DNA from: JABDCI01 sp964475835
Lineage (GTDB): Bacteria; Verrucomicrobiota; Verrucomicrobiia; JABWAM01
DNA: 55,575 nt
Direction: 5' to 3'
NCBI GenBank assembly: GCA_964475835.1
Contig: CAYYYL010000018.1
Coordinates: forward strand, 1 to 55,575
This document shows, one piece after another, positions 25,642 to 33,901 of this stretch (position 1 is its first letter; each line of letters starts with the position of its first letter). The position numbers and the translations under genes were made by a program. The notes beneath the pieces are model-generated. The model was not told the origin of the DNA. It did no database searches and was given only the letters and a program-made list of their open reading frames with translations.

Positions 25642-26313
25642 CTACTTTTTAAGTTTGTCGAGCTCAGCGATGAAAGCCTTAGGCCCCCCTTCCATGTAAC
25701 CAAGGCGGCCAGCTTCACCGCCTTTGGAATTCAGGACGACGATGGTGGGATAACCTTCAATCGAATACTTGCCCTGCAAGTCCTGATTCTGCTTCTTCAG
25801 GGCTGCGGATTGGGAGGTGTGATGAGGGAAGTCAACTTTGAGAAGGGTCAGGTTTTTCGCTGCATAATTTTTAAATTCCGGAGTGTCAAAAACCTCGCGA
25901 TCCAGTTTTTTGCACCAACCGCACCAGTCAGAGCCCGTGAAATCCATGAGCAAAAGCTGGTTTCGGTCCTTGGAGAACTTTTGGGCCTTCGCCAAATCGG
26001 TGAGCCATTCAAACTTTCCCTCGGGTGCGGAAGAGGCTGTGGTTTCAGGTGTGGAGAGCGTGGAGGAGGCGGTCAGATCGGACACCTTGCAAAACCCATT
26101 CACTGTCGCGCCGTTTTCCCCGTGATAAACCACGGGGCACATCTGATTTTCGTTCGGTGTCCGGGCAACATCAAGTTCGGTCTCTTTTTTGAAGGTTCCG
26201 AGTTGTTTCCCGGCTGCATCATAGACGGGTGTTTCGCGCGGACAGACAAAGGATTCAGCGAAAGCGGATTGAGAAATTGCAAACGCCAGGATGAGAAGGG
26301 GAAGGAATTTCAT
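25642..26313 (-). CDS. Secreted thioredoxin-like protein
   Basis: The 223-residue protein has a signal peptide (MKFLPLLILAFAISQSAFA). The N-terminal 80 residues form a small domain with two cysteines and an SH3-like look (VYDAAGKQLGTFKKETEL). A thioredoxin fold follows with the active site SDWCGWCKKLD near residue 131, then EGYPTIVVLNSKGG with the cis-proline of thioredoxins. The protein probably acts as a periplasmic thiol-disulfide reductase or chaperone of the Thioredoxin_7/DsbD-gamma class. It forms an operon with the DUF3592 gene. Confidence 0.88.
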   Translation of the reverse strand: MKFLPLLILAFAISQSAFAESFVCPRETPVYDAAGKQLGTFKKETELDVARTPNENQMCPVVYHGENGATVNGFCKVSDLTASSTLSTPETTASSAPEGKFEWLTDLAKAQKFSKDRNQLLLMDFTGSDWCGWCKKLDREVFDTPEFKNYAAKNLTLLKVDFPHHTSQSAALKKQNQDLQGKYSIEGYPTIVVLNSKGGEAGRLGYMEGGPKAFIAELDKLKK

Positions 26314-26424
26314 GAAGGATGATATTTGAGTGAAACCTAGCCGATTCTATCAAAATGTCATGCTTTTCTTGGGAAGGAAGTGTGAGAAAAAATATTTTCT
26401 TCAATGGATTGATTTTTTTTTGGC

Positions 26425-26805
26425 GTGAGGCAGACTTTTTTTGTGCCCACGCTCATTTCTGCACCCACTCGTATCATCGCCGCAGGTAATAAACCGAAAT
26501 TAATCGATGAGTATGTGGGGCGGGTAAATTCAAAATCGGCGAATGTGAGTGTGGCTCATATGCGGAGTCCCTCGGGGTGGGTGGAGCCGGGGCAGACCCC
26601 GGAGTTTGAAGAATACACGGTGGTGCTCAAAGGGACTCTTTGTGTGACCTCAAAGGAGTGTGTGATCGAGGTGGCGGCGGGACAGGCGATCGTCACCCAT
26701 GCGGGTGAATGGGTTCAGTATAGCACTCCCGGCCCAGAGGGCGCTGAGTACATCGCCGTGTGTCTGCCTGCATTTTCTCCGGATACTGTGCATCGTGATG
26801 TGTGA
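26425..26805 (+). CDS. Cupin-domain protein
   Basis: This gene encodes 126 residues from a GTG at 26425; a second in-frame GTG is at 26443. A single cupin barrel is visible: PGQTPEFEEYTVVLKGTLCV, then VAAGQAIVTHAGEWVQYSTP. In the first cupin motif the usual HxH is weak, Glu residues (EFEEY) being present, and the second motif has one His, so metal binding is possible but not assured. It is probably a cytosolic small-molecule binding or sugar-modifying protein. The stop is one base before the peroxiredoxin start codon, so the two are translationally linked. Confidence 0.75.
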   Translation: MRQTFFVPTLISAPTRIIAAGNKPKLIDEYVGRVNSKSANVSVAHMRSPSGWVEPGQTPEFEEYTVVLKGTLCVTSKECVIEVAAGQAIVTHAGEWVQYSTPGPEGAEYIAVCLPAFSPDTVHRDV

Positions 26806-26806
26806 C

Positions 26807-27313
26807 ATGAAGCCTTTTCTCATGATGATTGGATTTCTTTCACTTCTTGGAGTGGCCCACGCCCGGGAACCGCTGCAAATTGGGGAGAAGGCTCCGGAGC
26901 TGGTGGCCGTGGACCAAAACGCAACGCAGGTGGATTTCGGCCAGCTTTATGAAAAAGGGCTGGTTCTTGTCTATTTTTATCCCAAGGCCGATACCCCGGG
27001 ATGCACGGCCGAGGCGTGTGGGTTGCGGGACGCGTTTGAGGAACTCACTCATCAGGGGGTTCAAGTGATCGGGGTCAGCACGGATTCACCCGATTCCCAG
27101 AAGCGGTTCAAGGACAAGTATCATCTTCCGTTCACCCTCGTCGCGGATGCGGATCAGGCGGTGGTCCGGGCTTTCGGCGTTTCCACGATGCTGGGTCTCG
27201 CCTCCCGGCAGTCGTTTTTGATCAGGGGGGGAGTGGTGGTGTGGCGTGATTTGAAAGCGTCGACGCGAGAGCAGGCCCGGGATGTCTTGAAGGCTGTTGC
27301 AGCCTTGCGTTGA
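26807..27313 (+). CDS. Exported peroxiredoxin of the BCP/PrxQ type
   Basis: The protein has 168 residues from ATG 26807, chosen because it follows the cupin stop by one base and yields a good signal peptide (MKPFLMMIGFLSLLGVAHA). The peroxidatic Cys66 and resolving Cys71 are in TPGCTAEACGLRD, the five-residue spacing of PrxQ/BCP enzymes, with FYPKADTPGC before them. It would reduce peroxides using a thioredoxin-like partner in the periplasm; the thioredoxin-like protein encoded at 25642-26313 is a plausible but unproved partner. A longer frame back to 26699 overlaps the cupin gene and is not used. Confidence 0.88.
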   Translation: MKPFLMMIGFLSLLGVAHAREPLQIGEKAPELVAVDQNATQVDFGQLYEKGLVLVYFYPKADTPGCTAEACGLRDAFEELTHQGVQVIGVSTDSPDSQKRFKDKYHLPFTLVADADQAVVRAFGVSTMLGLASRQSFLIRGGVVVWRDLKASTREQARDVLKAVAALR

Positions 27314-27321
27314 GGTGGGAA

Positions 27322-28173
27322 ATGGAAGATGCCTGCGCCACGATGAACGCGAATGTCATGCCTGTGAAATCCTTCATGACGAATTTTGAAGCGTTCGAGA
27401 AGCCGTATGCTCATTTCGAGAATTCGATGTTGGGGAATGAATTTGTGAATGAATTGCAGACGGTCAGCCGGCTCTGGTTTCAGTGTGGATACCGGCCGGG
27501 CATCGCGGCCTATCTCAACTTTTTCCTCCTGACCGATTTCATCACCACGCATGACCGTGCGCATCCTCCGCGATTCATGACGTTTCGGAGCATGGCGGAT
27601 TCATTTTACAAGACGGATCTCTTTATCCGGGATCTTTCGGATTCCGGAAAGGAGCCGACCGGGGGCATTTCAAGTCGGAAGGTTCGGGGGATGCTTCAGG
27701 GAATGATGAAACGGCATCAACGCGTTTCCATTCCCGACTGGATGATGACGTATTTTGGATTCAGCCTCCTTGAGAATGTGGAGAAACAGTGTCTACCCCT
27801 GAGCAAGCAGGAGAAACGGTGGCATCTCGCCTATATGAGCAAGGCGTATCGCATCATGGGATTTCCGTTTTCGGAGAATCGGGAGTTGCTGGAACGATTT
27901 GCCAGAGACGTCGAGGAAGGTCATGCAGGGGTCGCTGCCAAGGTGCTCCAGCATACGAGGCATATCCTCTGTATTGGTGAGATGATCGGGGTTTCCTCCC
28001 GATGGGAGGATCTCAGCCCCATGCTTCCCGAGAAGACAAGGTTGGTGTTTCAGGAAATTTACGAAGAGGTGAAACCGGGGCCTTTCAAGGTCCTCGCCTG
28101 CCGCGTGGCGGGGAAGCTGTTCATGAAGCGTGCCGCAGGGGAGGGGCGTGAAGCGATGCCGGTTCGGGATTAG
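27322..28173 (+). CDS. Protein of unknown function after the peroxiredoxin
   Basis: From ATG 27322 (GAGGTG about five bases upstream) the protein has 283 residues; the frame also opens at a TTG overlapping the peroxiredoxin stop. It is mostly alpha-helical with conserved-looking stretches: RSMADSFYKTDLFIRDL, SSRKVRGMLQGMMKRH, IPDWMMTYFGFSLLENVEK and AYMSKAYRIMGFPF. No signal peptide. The arrangement of His and Arg in a helical protein hints at an oxygenase of the MpaB/DUF2236 kind, but the match is weak and I do not assert it. It shares a transcript direction with the cupin and peroxiredoxin genes. Confidence 0.6.
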   Translation: MEDACATMNANVMPVKSFMTNFEAFEKPYAHFENSMLGNEFVNELQTVSRLWFQCGYRPGIAAYLNFFLLTDFITTHDRAHPPRFMTFRSMADSFYKTDLFIRDLSDSGKEPTGGISSRKVRGMLQGMMKRHQRVSIPDWMMTYFGFSLLENVEKQCLPLSKQEKRWHLAYMSKAYRIMGFPFSENRELLERFARDVEEGHAGVAAKVLQHTRHILCIGEMIGVSSRWEDLSPMLPEKTRLVFQEIYEEVKPGPFKVLACRVAGKLFMKRAAGEGREAMPVRD

Positions 28174-28196
28174 TTCCCGCTTCATGGGGGAGATGG

Positions 28197-28862
28197 TTAA
28201 CGAGAGCGTTGTCGGAACATGAAGATCAGGACCATTCCGATGAGAAAACCTGCGATGTGGGCCATGAAGGCCACGCCCCCGCGTTCGGCGCCGTGTCCGC
28301 GGGAGGCACTCATGAGGGCCTGGCTCAAAAATTGGAAACCGATCCAGATACCCAGAAAGATCCAGGCCGGAATATAAACAGCACGGGTGAAAAGCCCCAG
28401 GGGAATCAGTGTCAGGACTTGTGCCGAGGGAAAGGTCAGGATGTAAGCTCCCAGGACGGCCGAGATGGCGCCGCTGGCACCGACAAGTGGAACATGGGAG
28501 TGGGCATTGAGTGCGGCGTAACCGGCCGTCGCACCCATTCCGCAGAGGAGATAAAAGACAAGGAACCAGAAGCTTCCGCACACATCCTCCACATTGTTTC
28601 CAAAAATCCACAGAAACCACATGTTGCCGACCAGGTGCCAAACGCTACCGTGCATGAACATGGACGAGATGAGGCTTGGGGCTTGGGAGACGATACCGTG
28701 CGCCTCCGTATTGGCGGGGATGAATGCGGCAAGTCGGATGGATTGCTCCAGGCCGGCCGTGCCAAGCTGCCAGTAGAAAAACACAAACGCATTGGCGGCG
28801 ATCAGGAGCAGGGTCATGACCGGAAACCGTTTCGTGGGATTATCGTCGTAAAGAGGGATCAT
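28197..28862 (-). CDS. Rhomboid-family intramembrane serine protease
   Basis: The 221-residue protein has six predicted membrane helices. The family markers are visible: HGSVWHLVGNMWFLWIFG (the WR-like loop and HxxxN region), the catalytic Ser in VGASGAISAVLGAY, and the catalytic His in FMAHIAGFLIG. It begins MIPLYDDNPTKRFP, the cytosolic start common in environmental rhomboids. It would cleave membrane proteins within the bilayer; the substrate is unknown. The gene is convergent with the preceding plus-strand gene. Confidence 0.93.
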   Translation of the reverse strand: MIPLYDDNPTKRFPVMTLLLIAANAFVFFYWQLGTAGLEQSIRLAAFIPANTEAHGIVSQAPSLISSMFMHGSVWHLVGNMWFLWIFGNNVEDVCGSFWFLVFYLLCGMGATAGYAALNAHSHVPLVGASGAISAVLGAYILTFPSAQVLTLIPLGLFTRAVYIPAWIFLGIWIGFQFLSQALMSASRGHGAERGGVAFMAHIAGFLIGMVLIFMFRQRSR

Positions 28863-28975
28863 GCCATTACTTCTGAAAGATCAAGATTCCTCCTTTCAGG
28901 AAAAATGCAAATTCAATTTGATTTTTGGGATTACTCGGCCATTTTGAGCAAGCTCATTTAACCAGAAACTCATTT

Positions 28976-29425
28976 ATGCCCATTCCCTTTACCGATCTGA
29001 CTCAACGTCCACCCCGCAGTCCCCGAGTCCGTCTCGGCGGTTATGTGATTCTTCCCCGCATGCTCGACAAGGGGCGGGCGACCATTGCCGGAAAGAACGG
29101 AGAATTTCATTTCAACTGTCCTCTCGATCAGTTGTTTCTGAAATTTGTGGGCATCGATGCCGATAAGATCAAAAAGGAACTGGAGAAGGGAAAGAGCGAC
29201 GGCGAAATTCTCGAGTGGATCCAGGCCAATACGGCGGAGAAGCATTGTCCTGTCAAAATCGAGGCGTGGTCGGCGTACCATGAACGTCGCGCCCCATCCG
29301 ACCTGGAATCACGCAAGTTTTTTCATGACTATCATGCCCAGGCGGCCCCCAAACGGACGGATATCGCCACCTGGTTCGACATGCTCGACGTCGATGATTT
29401 TGTGACGTTTGGGGGGACCCCCTGA
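28976..29425 (+). CDS. DUF5069 family protein
   Basis: This gene encodes 149 residues from ATG 28976 (an upstream TTG extension to 28925 is not convincing). Conserved phrases LPRMLDKGRATIAGKNGEFH, NCPLDQLFLKFVGIDADK and a C-terminal WFDMLDVDD match the DUF5069 family, small cytosolic proteins common in Verrucomicrobiota and Planctomycetota. No function is known. It is convergent with gnd and shares a repeat-containing terminator region. Confidence 0.75.
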   Translation: MPIPFTDLTQRPPRSPRVRLGGYVILPRMLDKGRATIAGKNGEFHFNCPLDQLFLKFVGIDADKIKKELEKGKSDGEILEWIQANTAEKHCPVKIEAWSAYHERRAPSDLESRKFFHDYHAQAAPKRTDIATWFDMLDVDDFVTFGGTP

Positions 29426-29429
29426 AAAG

Positions 29430-29560
29430 GTGAAAACTGAACGTTGAAAGAATGGTTGGGAGAACCTTTTTGGTTGTAGGCTACACCAATCATCGTCCGG
29501 AGCTGGGAAGACCGTTGTTTTTGGGAAAGCTAAGGTCTTTCTGCTTTCAACTTTCCACAC
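29430..29560. repeat. Imperfect inverted repeat between DUF5069 and gnd
   Basis: GGTGAAAACTGAACGTTGAAAG (29430-29450) is an imperfect reverse complement of CTTTCAACTTTCCACAC (29544-29560). Repeats of the AACTGAAAGTTGAAAG kind recur between genes in environmental genomes. The right arm covers the gnd stop codon, so the last residues of gnd are encoded by it. It may end transcription from both sides. Confidence 0.5.
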
Positions 29561-30980
29561 TCGATTTTTTAAGCTCCTCCCAGTGCGTGTGGAATACTCC
29601 CTTGGCATCGAGGCGTTCGTAAGTATGTGCGCCAAAATAGTCGCGTTGCGCCTGGGTCAGGTTGGATGGCAGGCGGGTGCTGCGGTATCCGTCGAAATAG
29701 CCAAGAGCGGCCATGAAAGTGGCGGCGGGAATTCCAAGATCGATGGCGGTTCGTGAGATCAGCCGCAAGTCGTATTGTAATCCTGAGACTTCCCTAGCGA
29801 TATCCGGGTCGACTAGGAGATTGGGGAGGTCGGGTTGTTGACTGAAAGCCTTGCGAATCTTTTCAAGCACGGCGGCGCGGATGATGCATCCTCCACGCCA
29901 GATCCGTGCCACCGTTTCGAGGTTCAACCCGTAGCCGTAGGTCTTTGACGCTACTCGAAGAAGGGACATTCCCTGGGCGAAGGTGGCGATCATTCCCATG
30001 GACATTGCATTTTCAAGCGAGCGGACAAAGGCCGTTTTGTCCCCGGAGAATTTCGATGAGGGATCGGGAAAGATAGATCCTGCGATCATGCGCTCCTCCT
30101 TGAGACTGGAAAGATTCCGCCAGGCGACGGAGGTGTCGATGATGTTTGCGGGGACATGAAGTTCCATTCCGCTTTCGGCCGTCCACATGCCGGTTCCCTT
30201 CTGCTTGCTTGTGTCGAGAATCAGATCGAGGACATGTTTTCCGTTTTCCGGATCGACCTGTCGAAAAATATTGGCGGTGATCTCGACGAGATAGCTGTTG
30301 AGTGGGCCATCATTCCATCTGCGGAAGATGTCGTGCATTTCCTCATTTCCCAGACCCAGACCCCGATGCATCAGGTCATAGGCTTCGGCAAGGAGCTGGA
30401 TCAATCCGTATTCCATGCCGTTGTGAACGATCTTCACATAGTGTCCGGCCGCGGCGGGTCCAAGGTGAGCCACGCAGGGCTCATCGTTTACCCGGGCGGC
30501 GACAGCTTCAAGAATGGGGCGGATGCGCTCGTAGGCTGTGGGACTTCCACCGGGCATCAGGCTGGGACCGTGGCGCGCTCCGCTTTCGCCTCCGGAAACG
30601 CCCATGCCGATGAAATGAATTTTTGATTCAGACAGTCTTTTTTCGCGCCGTTCCGTATCCTTGAAAAACGAATTTCCCCCATCGATGAGGATATCCCCTT
30701 CGGAAAGATGCGGAAGAAGATCCCCGATCACGGCATCGACGGGACCCCCGGCGGGCACCAGGAGGATGATGGCGCGCGGGAGTTTCAGGTTGGACACGAA
30801 ATCTTTTAGAACGGTGGTGGTAAACACCTTTCCCGCGCCGGCCTCCTGCCGCAAGCTTTCGGCTTTTCCAGGGTCGAGGTCAAATCCGGCCACGGCGAAT
30901 CCGCGGTCGGCGATATTCAATACCAGATTTCTGCCCATCACGCCGAGGCCGACCATGCCGATATCGAAGGAGGAGGTCAT
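29547..30980 (-). CDS. gnd: 6-phosphogluconate dehydrogenase, decarboxylating
   Basis: The protein has 477 residues from ATG 30980 (MTSSFDIGMVGLGVMG); a longer frame to 31034 runs into repeat sequence and is refused. It oxidises 6-phosphogluconate to ribulose 5-phosphate and CO2 with NADP+, in the cytosol. Visible are the nucleotide-binding GLGVMGRNLVLNIADRGF, the GGSPTAYERIRPIL segment, and the active-site helix with Lys and Asn in AAGHYVKIVHNGMEYG. The C-terminal RRDYFGAHTYER-like tail is also present (QRDYFGAHTYERLD). It is the third gene of zwf-opcA-gnd, with a repeat element before it, and converges with the DUF5069 gene. Confidence 0.96.
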   Translation of the reverse strand: MTSSFDIGMVGLGVMGRNLVLNIADRGFAVAGFDLDPGKAESLRQEAGAGKVFTTTVLKDFVSNLKLPRAIILLVPAGGPVDAVIGDLLPHLSEGDILIDGGNSFFKDTERREKRLSESKIHFIGMGVSGGESGARHGPSLMPGGSPTAYERIRPILEAVAARVNDEPCVAHLGPAAAGHYVKIVHNGMEYGLIQLLAEAYDLMHRGLGLGNEEMHDIFRRWNDGPLNSYLVEITANIFRQVDPENGKHVLDLILDTSKQKGTGMWTAESGMELHVPANIIDTSVAWRNLSSLKEERMIAGSIFPDPSSKFSGDKTAFVRSLENAMSMGMIATFAQGMSLLRVASKTYGYGLNLETVARIWRGGCIIRAAVLEKIRKAFSQQPDLPNLLVDPDIAREVSGLQYDLRLISRTAIDLGIPAATFMAALGYFDGYRSTRLPSNLTQAQRDYFGAHTYERLDAKGVFHTHWEELKKSSVES

Positions 30981-30983
30981 AAG

Positions 30984-31140
30984 AAGAAAGGAGATAGAAG
31001 AAAGGAGATAGAAGACAGGATGCAAGCACGGCAAAACCTGTTTCCAAAATTGAAAAATGAAGTGATGGGGCTCGATTTAAGTACAAAAGCTTGCAGAAAA
31101 AATATTCTGTCTCCTGACTTCTGACTTCTGTCTCCTTTTC
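30984..31140. repeat. Purine-rich repeat with inverted ends between opcA and gnd
   Basis: A 14-bp unit AAGAAAGGAGATAG is repeated in tandem at 30984-30997 and 30998-31011. At the other end (31107-31140) lie CTGACTT repeats and TCTGTCTCCTTTTCC, an imperfect inverted copy of the left tract. The two arms could form a large hairpin in the opcA-gnd transcript. Tracts of this kind (CTGACTTCTGTCTCC) are seen between genes of many environmental bacteria. Confidence 0.5.
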
Positions 31141-31143
31141 CAC

Positions 31144-32265
31144 TCATATCGTCTGAATCAATCGTGCAGCCATTTTGAAGGCCTTTTCAAACACCCGGTT
31201 TCGAATCCGTCGTCCCAGTTCCCGATAGAGCAGATCGGCATTGCTTGAATCCGCGTGGGGCACGGTGCGGAAGGTGGCGTTTGTTTCATCGATTTTCGTG
31301 GATAGCACCATCATGTGCTGTCGGTGATCCCGCTCGATCAGGAACTCCTGGGCCTTTCCACCCTGCTGGGTTCCCAGTACGATGCGCTGGATGCTCTGGC
31401 TGGTGGTGGTGGATTGGGGGATGAGCGCCAGCTCGGTTTCGATCACGATCCCCTTGGGATTTCGGAACTGGAGCCGTGCGGTGTCCCGATCGGGTACGCT
31501 CCCGGCCGGTTCCCATTCCAGCTGTGCGGCGAGCCATCCCACATAGAGCAGGGCGCGGAATTGATATCCCTCCTCCATTCCGGGAACGGACATGTATTCC
31601 ACCCGGACGCGATTGAGGTGCGGCAGGTCCATTTCGAAGGCACCGGGGTCAAAGAAATCCGCGGTGTGCTCGCGCCATGGGCGGAGGCGCGACCAGTTGA
31701 AGTTCGTAAATGCGACCTTGTCGGCAAATTGTTCGAAATAGCGGGAAACCTCGGGCACGGTGTGGTGCAACTGGGTCCAGGTGACTCCGTCATAGATGAA
31801 GCGGGTGACGAAGGGGAGCAGGGATTCGAGCAGTTTTCGCTGGTGGAGAAAGATGCCGCGCCACCAAAGGTAGATCGGCAGGTCCGGAACGAGGAGGGCC
31901 TGGATGGCGCTGGGCAGCTCCTCCAAGCCAGAGCCTTGAACGCGGAGGGTGATCTGTTCGCAACTGACCACATGATGCGCGCCCACTTTCGATTCGTGGG
32001 TGACGACGGAGGCTTCCAGTTTTGCGGCCCGATTGGCCGGCTGGGCCAGGATCAGGATGACCCGGCAGGGGTGCTTGTTCACGAATTCGCCAATGGTCTC
32101 GGTGAGGTGTTTTTCCTCCAATATGTCCTCCGTGTAGATGATCAAATTGGAAAGGCATGCATGCGAAACGGCGGACTCCGCGGCCGTGGTCTGGGTGGTC
32201 CGGCTCCAGAACGACTTCAGTGAATCCAGCATCGACCCGATGCCAAAGAGGGAGCCGTCGCTCAT
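31144..32265 (-). CDS. opcA: Glucose-6-phosphate dehydrogenase assembly protein OpcA
   Basis: The protein has 373 residues from ATG 32265, which overlaps the zwf stop as ATGA; the ORF also reaches 32277. OpcA proteins are needed for assembly and redox activation of G6PDH in cyanobacteria and actinobacteria. Typical features are the central PDLPIYLWWRG motif, ITLRVQGSGLEELPSAI before it, and the C-terminal RLQFRNPKG region. No signal peptide, so cytosolic. The stop-start overlap with zwf means the two are made together, as expected for partner proteins. Confidence 0.9.
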   Translation of the reverse strand: MSDGSLFGIGSMLDSLKSFWSRTTQTTAAESAVSHACLSNLIIYTEDILEEKHLTETIGEFVNKHPCRVILILAQPANRAAKLEASVVTHESKVGAHHVVSCEQITLRVQGSGLEELPSAIQALLVPDLPIYLWWRGIFLHQRKLLESLLPFVTRFIYDGVTWTQLHHTVPEVSRYFEQFADKVAFTNFNWSRLRPWREHTADFFDPGAFEMDLPHLNRVRVEYMSVPGMEEGYQFRALLYVGWLAAQLEWEPAGSVPDRDTARLQFRNPKGIVIETELALIPQSTTTSQSIQRIVLGTQQGGKAQEFLIERDHRQHMMVLSTKIDETNATFRTVPHADSSNADLLYRELGRRIRNRVFEKAFKMAARLIQTI

Positions 32266-33782
32266 AGTCGCCTCCATTGCCGGTAGTCACGCGTCAGAAG
32301 TTCTTCGGCTTCCGTCGGACCCCAGGTCCCTGCCGGATAGGTGCCCAGGTTCCGGGTGCCGGATGCTTTCCATGCCTGAAGAATGGGATCGAAGAACATC
32401 CATGATTGCTCTGCTTCATCGTGACGGATGAACAGTGTGGGGTCACCGATCATCGCATCGAGGAGAAGTCGTTCGTAGGCTTCGGGAGAATCGGATCCGA
32501 ATTCACTGCCGTACTGGAAGTCCATCTTCACCGACTGGATCTGCAGCGTCTGTCCGGGGACCTTCGCCTCCATGCGAAGGGAGACCCCCTCATTGGGTTG
32601 GATTCGCAGGGTGAGCACATTGTTCTCAATGGGAGTTTCGCTGTCGGCGGCATTAAAGAGAATGCCGGGTGATTTTTTGAAAAAGATGGAAATTTCGGAA
32701 CCGGACTTGGCCAGGCGCTTGCCGTGGCGAAGATAAAAAGGAACGCCAGCCCAACGCCAGCTGTCGATGAAGAGTCTCACTGCGGCAAACGTTTCCGTGG
32801 TGGAGGCCGGGGAGACCTTGTCCTCCTCGCGGTAACCGGGGACACGTTCATTCTGAATATAGCCTGTGGCATATTGGGCGCGGACGGTGGAGGAGAAGAT
32901 GTCTTTTTCGGGAAGGGAGTGAAGGGCGCGTAGGGCTTTCACTTTTTCGTCACGAATGGACTCCGGTTGCAGATTGACGGGGGGCTCCATGGCCACGAGG
33001 GCGAGGAGTTGCATCATGTGGTTCTGCATCATGTCACGGGCGGCACCGGCTTCTTCATAGTATGCGGCCCGCCGTCCCACTCCGAGGGTTTCGGCAACCG
33101 TGATCTGCACATGGTTGATGTAGTTGTTTTTCCAGATAGGCTCGAAAATGCCGTTAGCGAACCGGAGGACGAGAATGTTCTGCACCGTCTCCTTGCCGAG
33201 ATAGTGGTCGATGCGGAAGATTTCGTTTTCCGCGAAAATGGATCGCAGGTGGGAGTTCAACTCGCGGGCGGTGGCCAGATCGTGCCCAAAAGGTTTTTCC
33301 ACGACGACACGCTGCCAGCCCTTTCCCTCGGAGAGGCGACTCTGTTTCAACTGGGTGGTGATGGCTTCAAACTGGCTGGGGGCGGTTGAAAGGTAGAAGA
33401 GTTTGTTGCCCCCGGTGTGCCGTTCGAGGTCGCACTGTTCGAACACACAACGAAGCCGGGTGTAGGTCTGCGGATCGTTGAAATCCCCCTGAACATAGTG
33501 CATGCCTCGGGCAAGCGCGTTCCAGACGACTTCATTGATGGGACGGTATCGGGAAAACTGGTTTACGGCGGTTTTCATGTCCTCGCGGAAGGAATCGTCC
33601 GTGTGGGGTGTGCCTGCCACGCCGATGATGGAGAAATACGGGGGAAGCAGTCCTTCGTGCGCGAGGCTGTAGACGGCAGGAAGAAGCTTGCGGTGCGCCA
33701 GATCTCCCGAGGCGCCAAAGATCACCAGAGTGCACGGCTCTGGAACACGCTGGCGTACAAGTCCTTCGCGCAGGGGGTTCAT
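32262..33782 (-). CDS. zwf: Glucose-6-phosphate 1-dehydrogenase
   Basis: The protein has 506 residues from ATG 33782 (MNPLREGLVRQRVPEPC). It oxidises glucose 6-phosphate to 6-phosphogluconolactone with NADP+, the entry step of the oxidative pentose-phosphate pathway. Motifs: coenzyme site VIFGASGDLAHRKLLPA near residue 20, catalytic RIDHYLGKETVQN, and the substrate region VVEKPFGHDL. Length matches the family. The upstream extension to 33884 overlaps the promoter region and is refused. It is the first gene of zwf-opcA-gnd and is divergent from hemN over about 119 bases, so both promoters must lie there. Confidence 0.97.
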   Translation of the reverse strand: MNPLREGLVRQRVPEPCTLVIFGASGDLAHRKLLPAVYSLAHEGLLPPYFSIIGVAGTPHTDDSFREDMKTAVNQFSRYRPINEVVWNALARGMHYVQGDFNDPQTYTRLRCVFEQCDLERHTGGNKLFYLSTAPSQFEAITTQLKQSRLSEGKGWQRVVVEKPFGHDLATARELNSHLRSIFAENEIFRIDHYLGKETVQNILVLRFANGIFEPIWKNNYINHVQITVAETLGVGRRAAYYEEAGAARDMMQNHMMQLLALVAMEPPVNLQPESIRDEKVKALRALHSLPEKDIFSSTVRAQYATGYIQNERVPGYREEDKVSPASTTETFAAVRLFIDSWRWAGVPFYLRHGKRLAKSGSEISIFFKKSPGILFNAADSETPIENNVLTLRIQPNEGVSLRMEAKVPGQTLQIQSVKMDFQYGSEFGSDSPEAYERLLLDAMIGDPTLFIRHDEAEQSWMFFDPILQAWKASGTRNLGTYPAGTWGPTEAEELLTRDYRQWRRL

Positions 33783-33901
33783 CGGGGGGTCCGCAACGTG
33801 TATCAGGCTGTCATCCAAATAACAATGGTTGGGTTGAAAATGATGAAAATGGATAAACGAGGCGATTCCCATTTCCCCGTCCATCTGCTAATCTGTAGCG
33901 C

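Noticed and set aside
28209..28961. 250-residue plus-strand frame opposite the rhomboid gene
   Set aside because: It is the antisense of a clear rhomboid protease with catalytic Ser and His.
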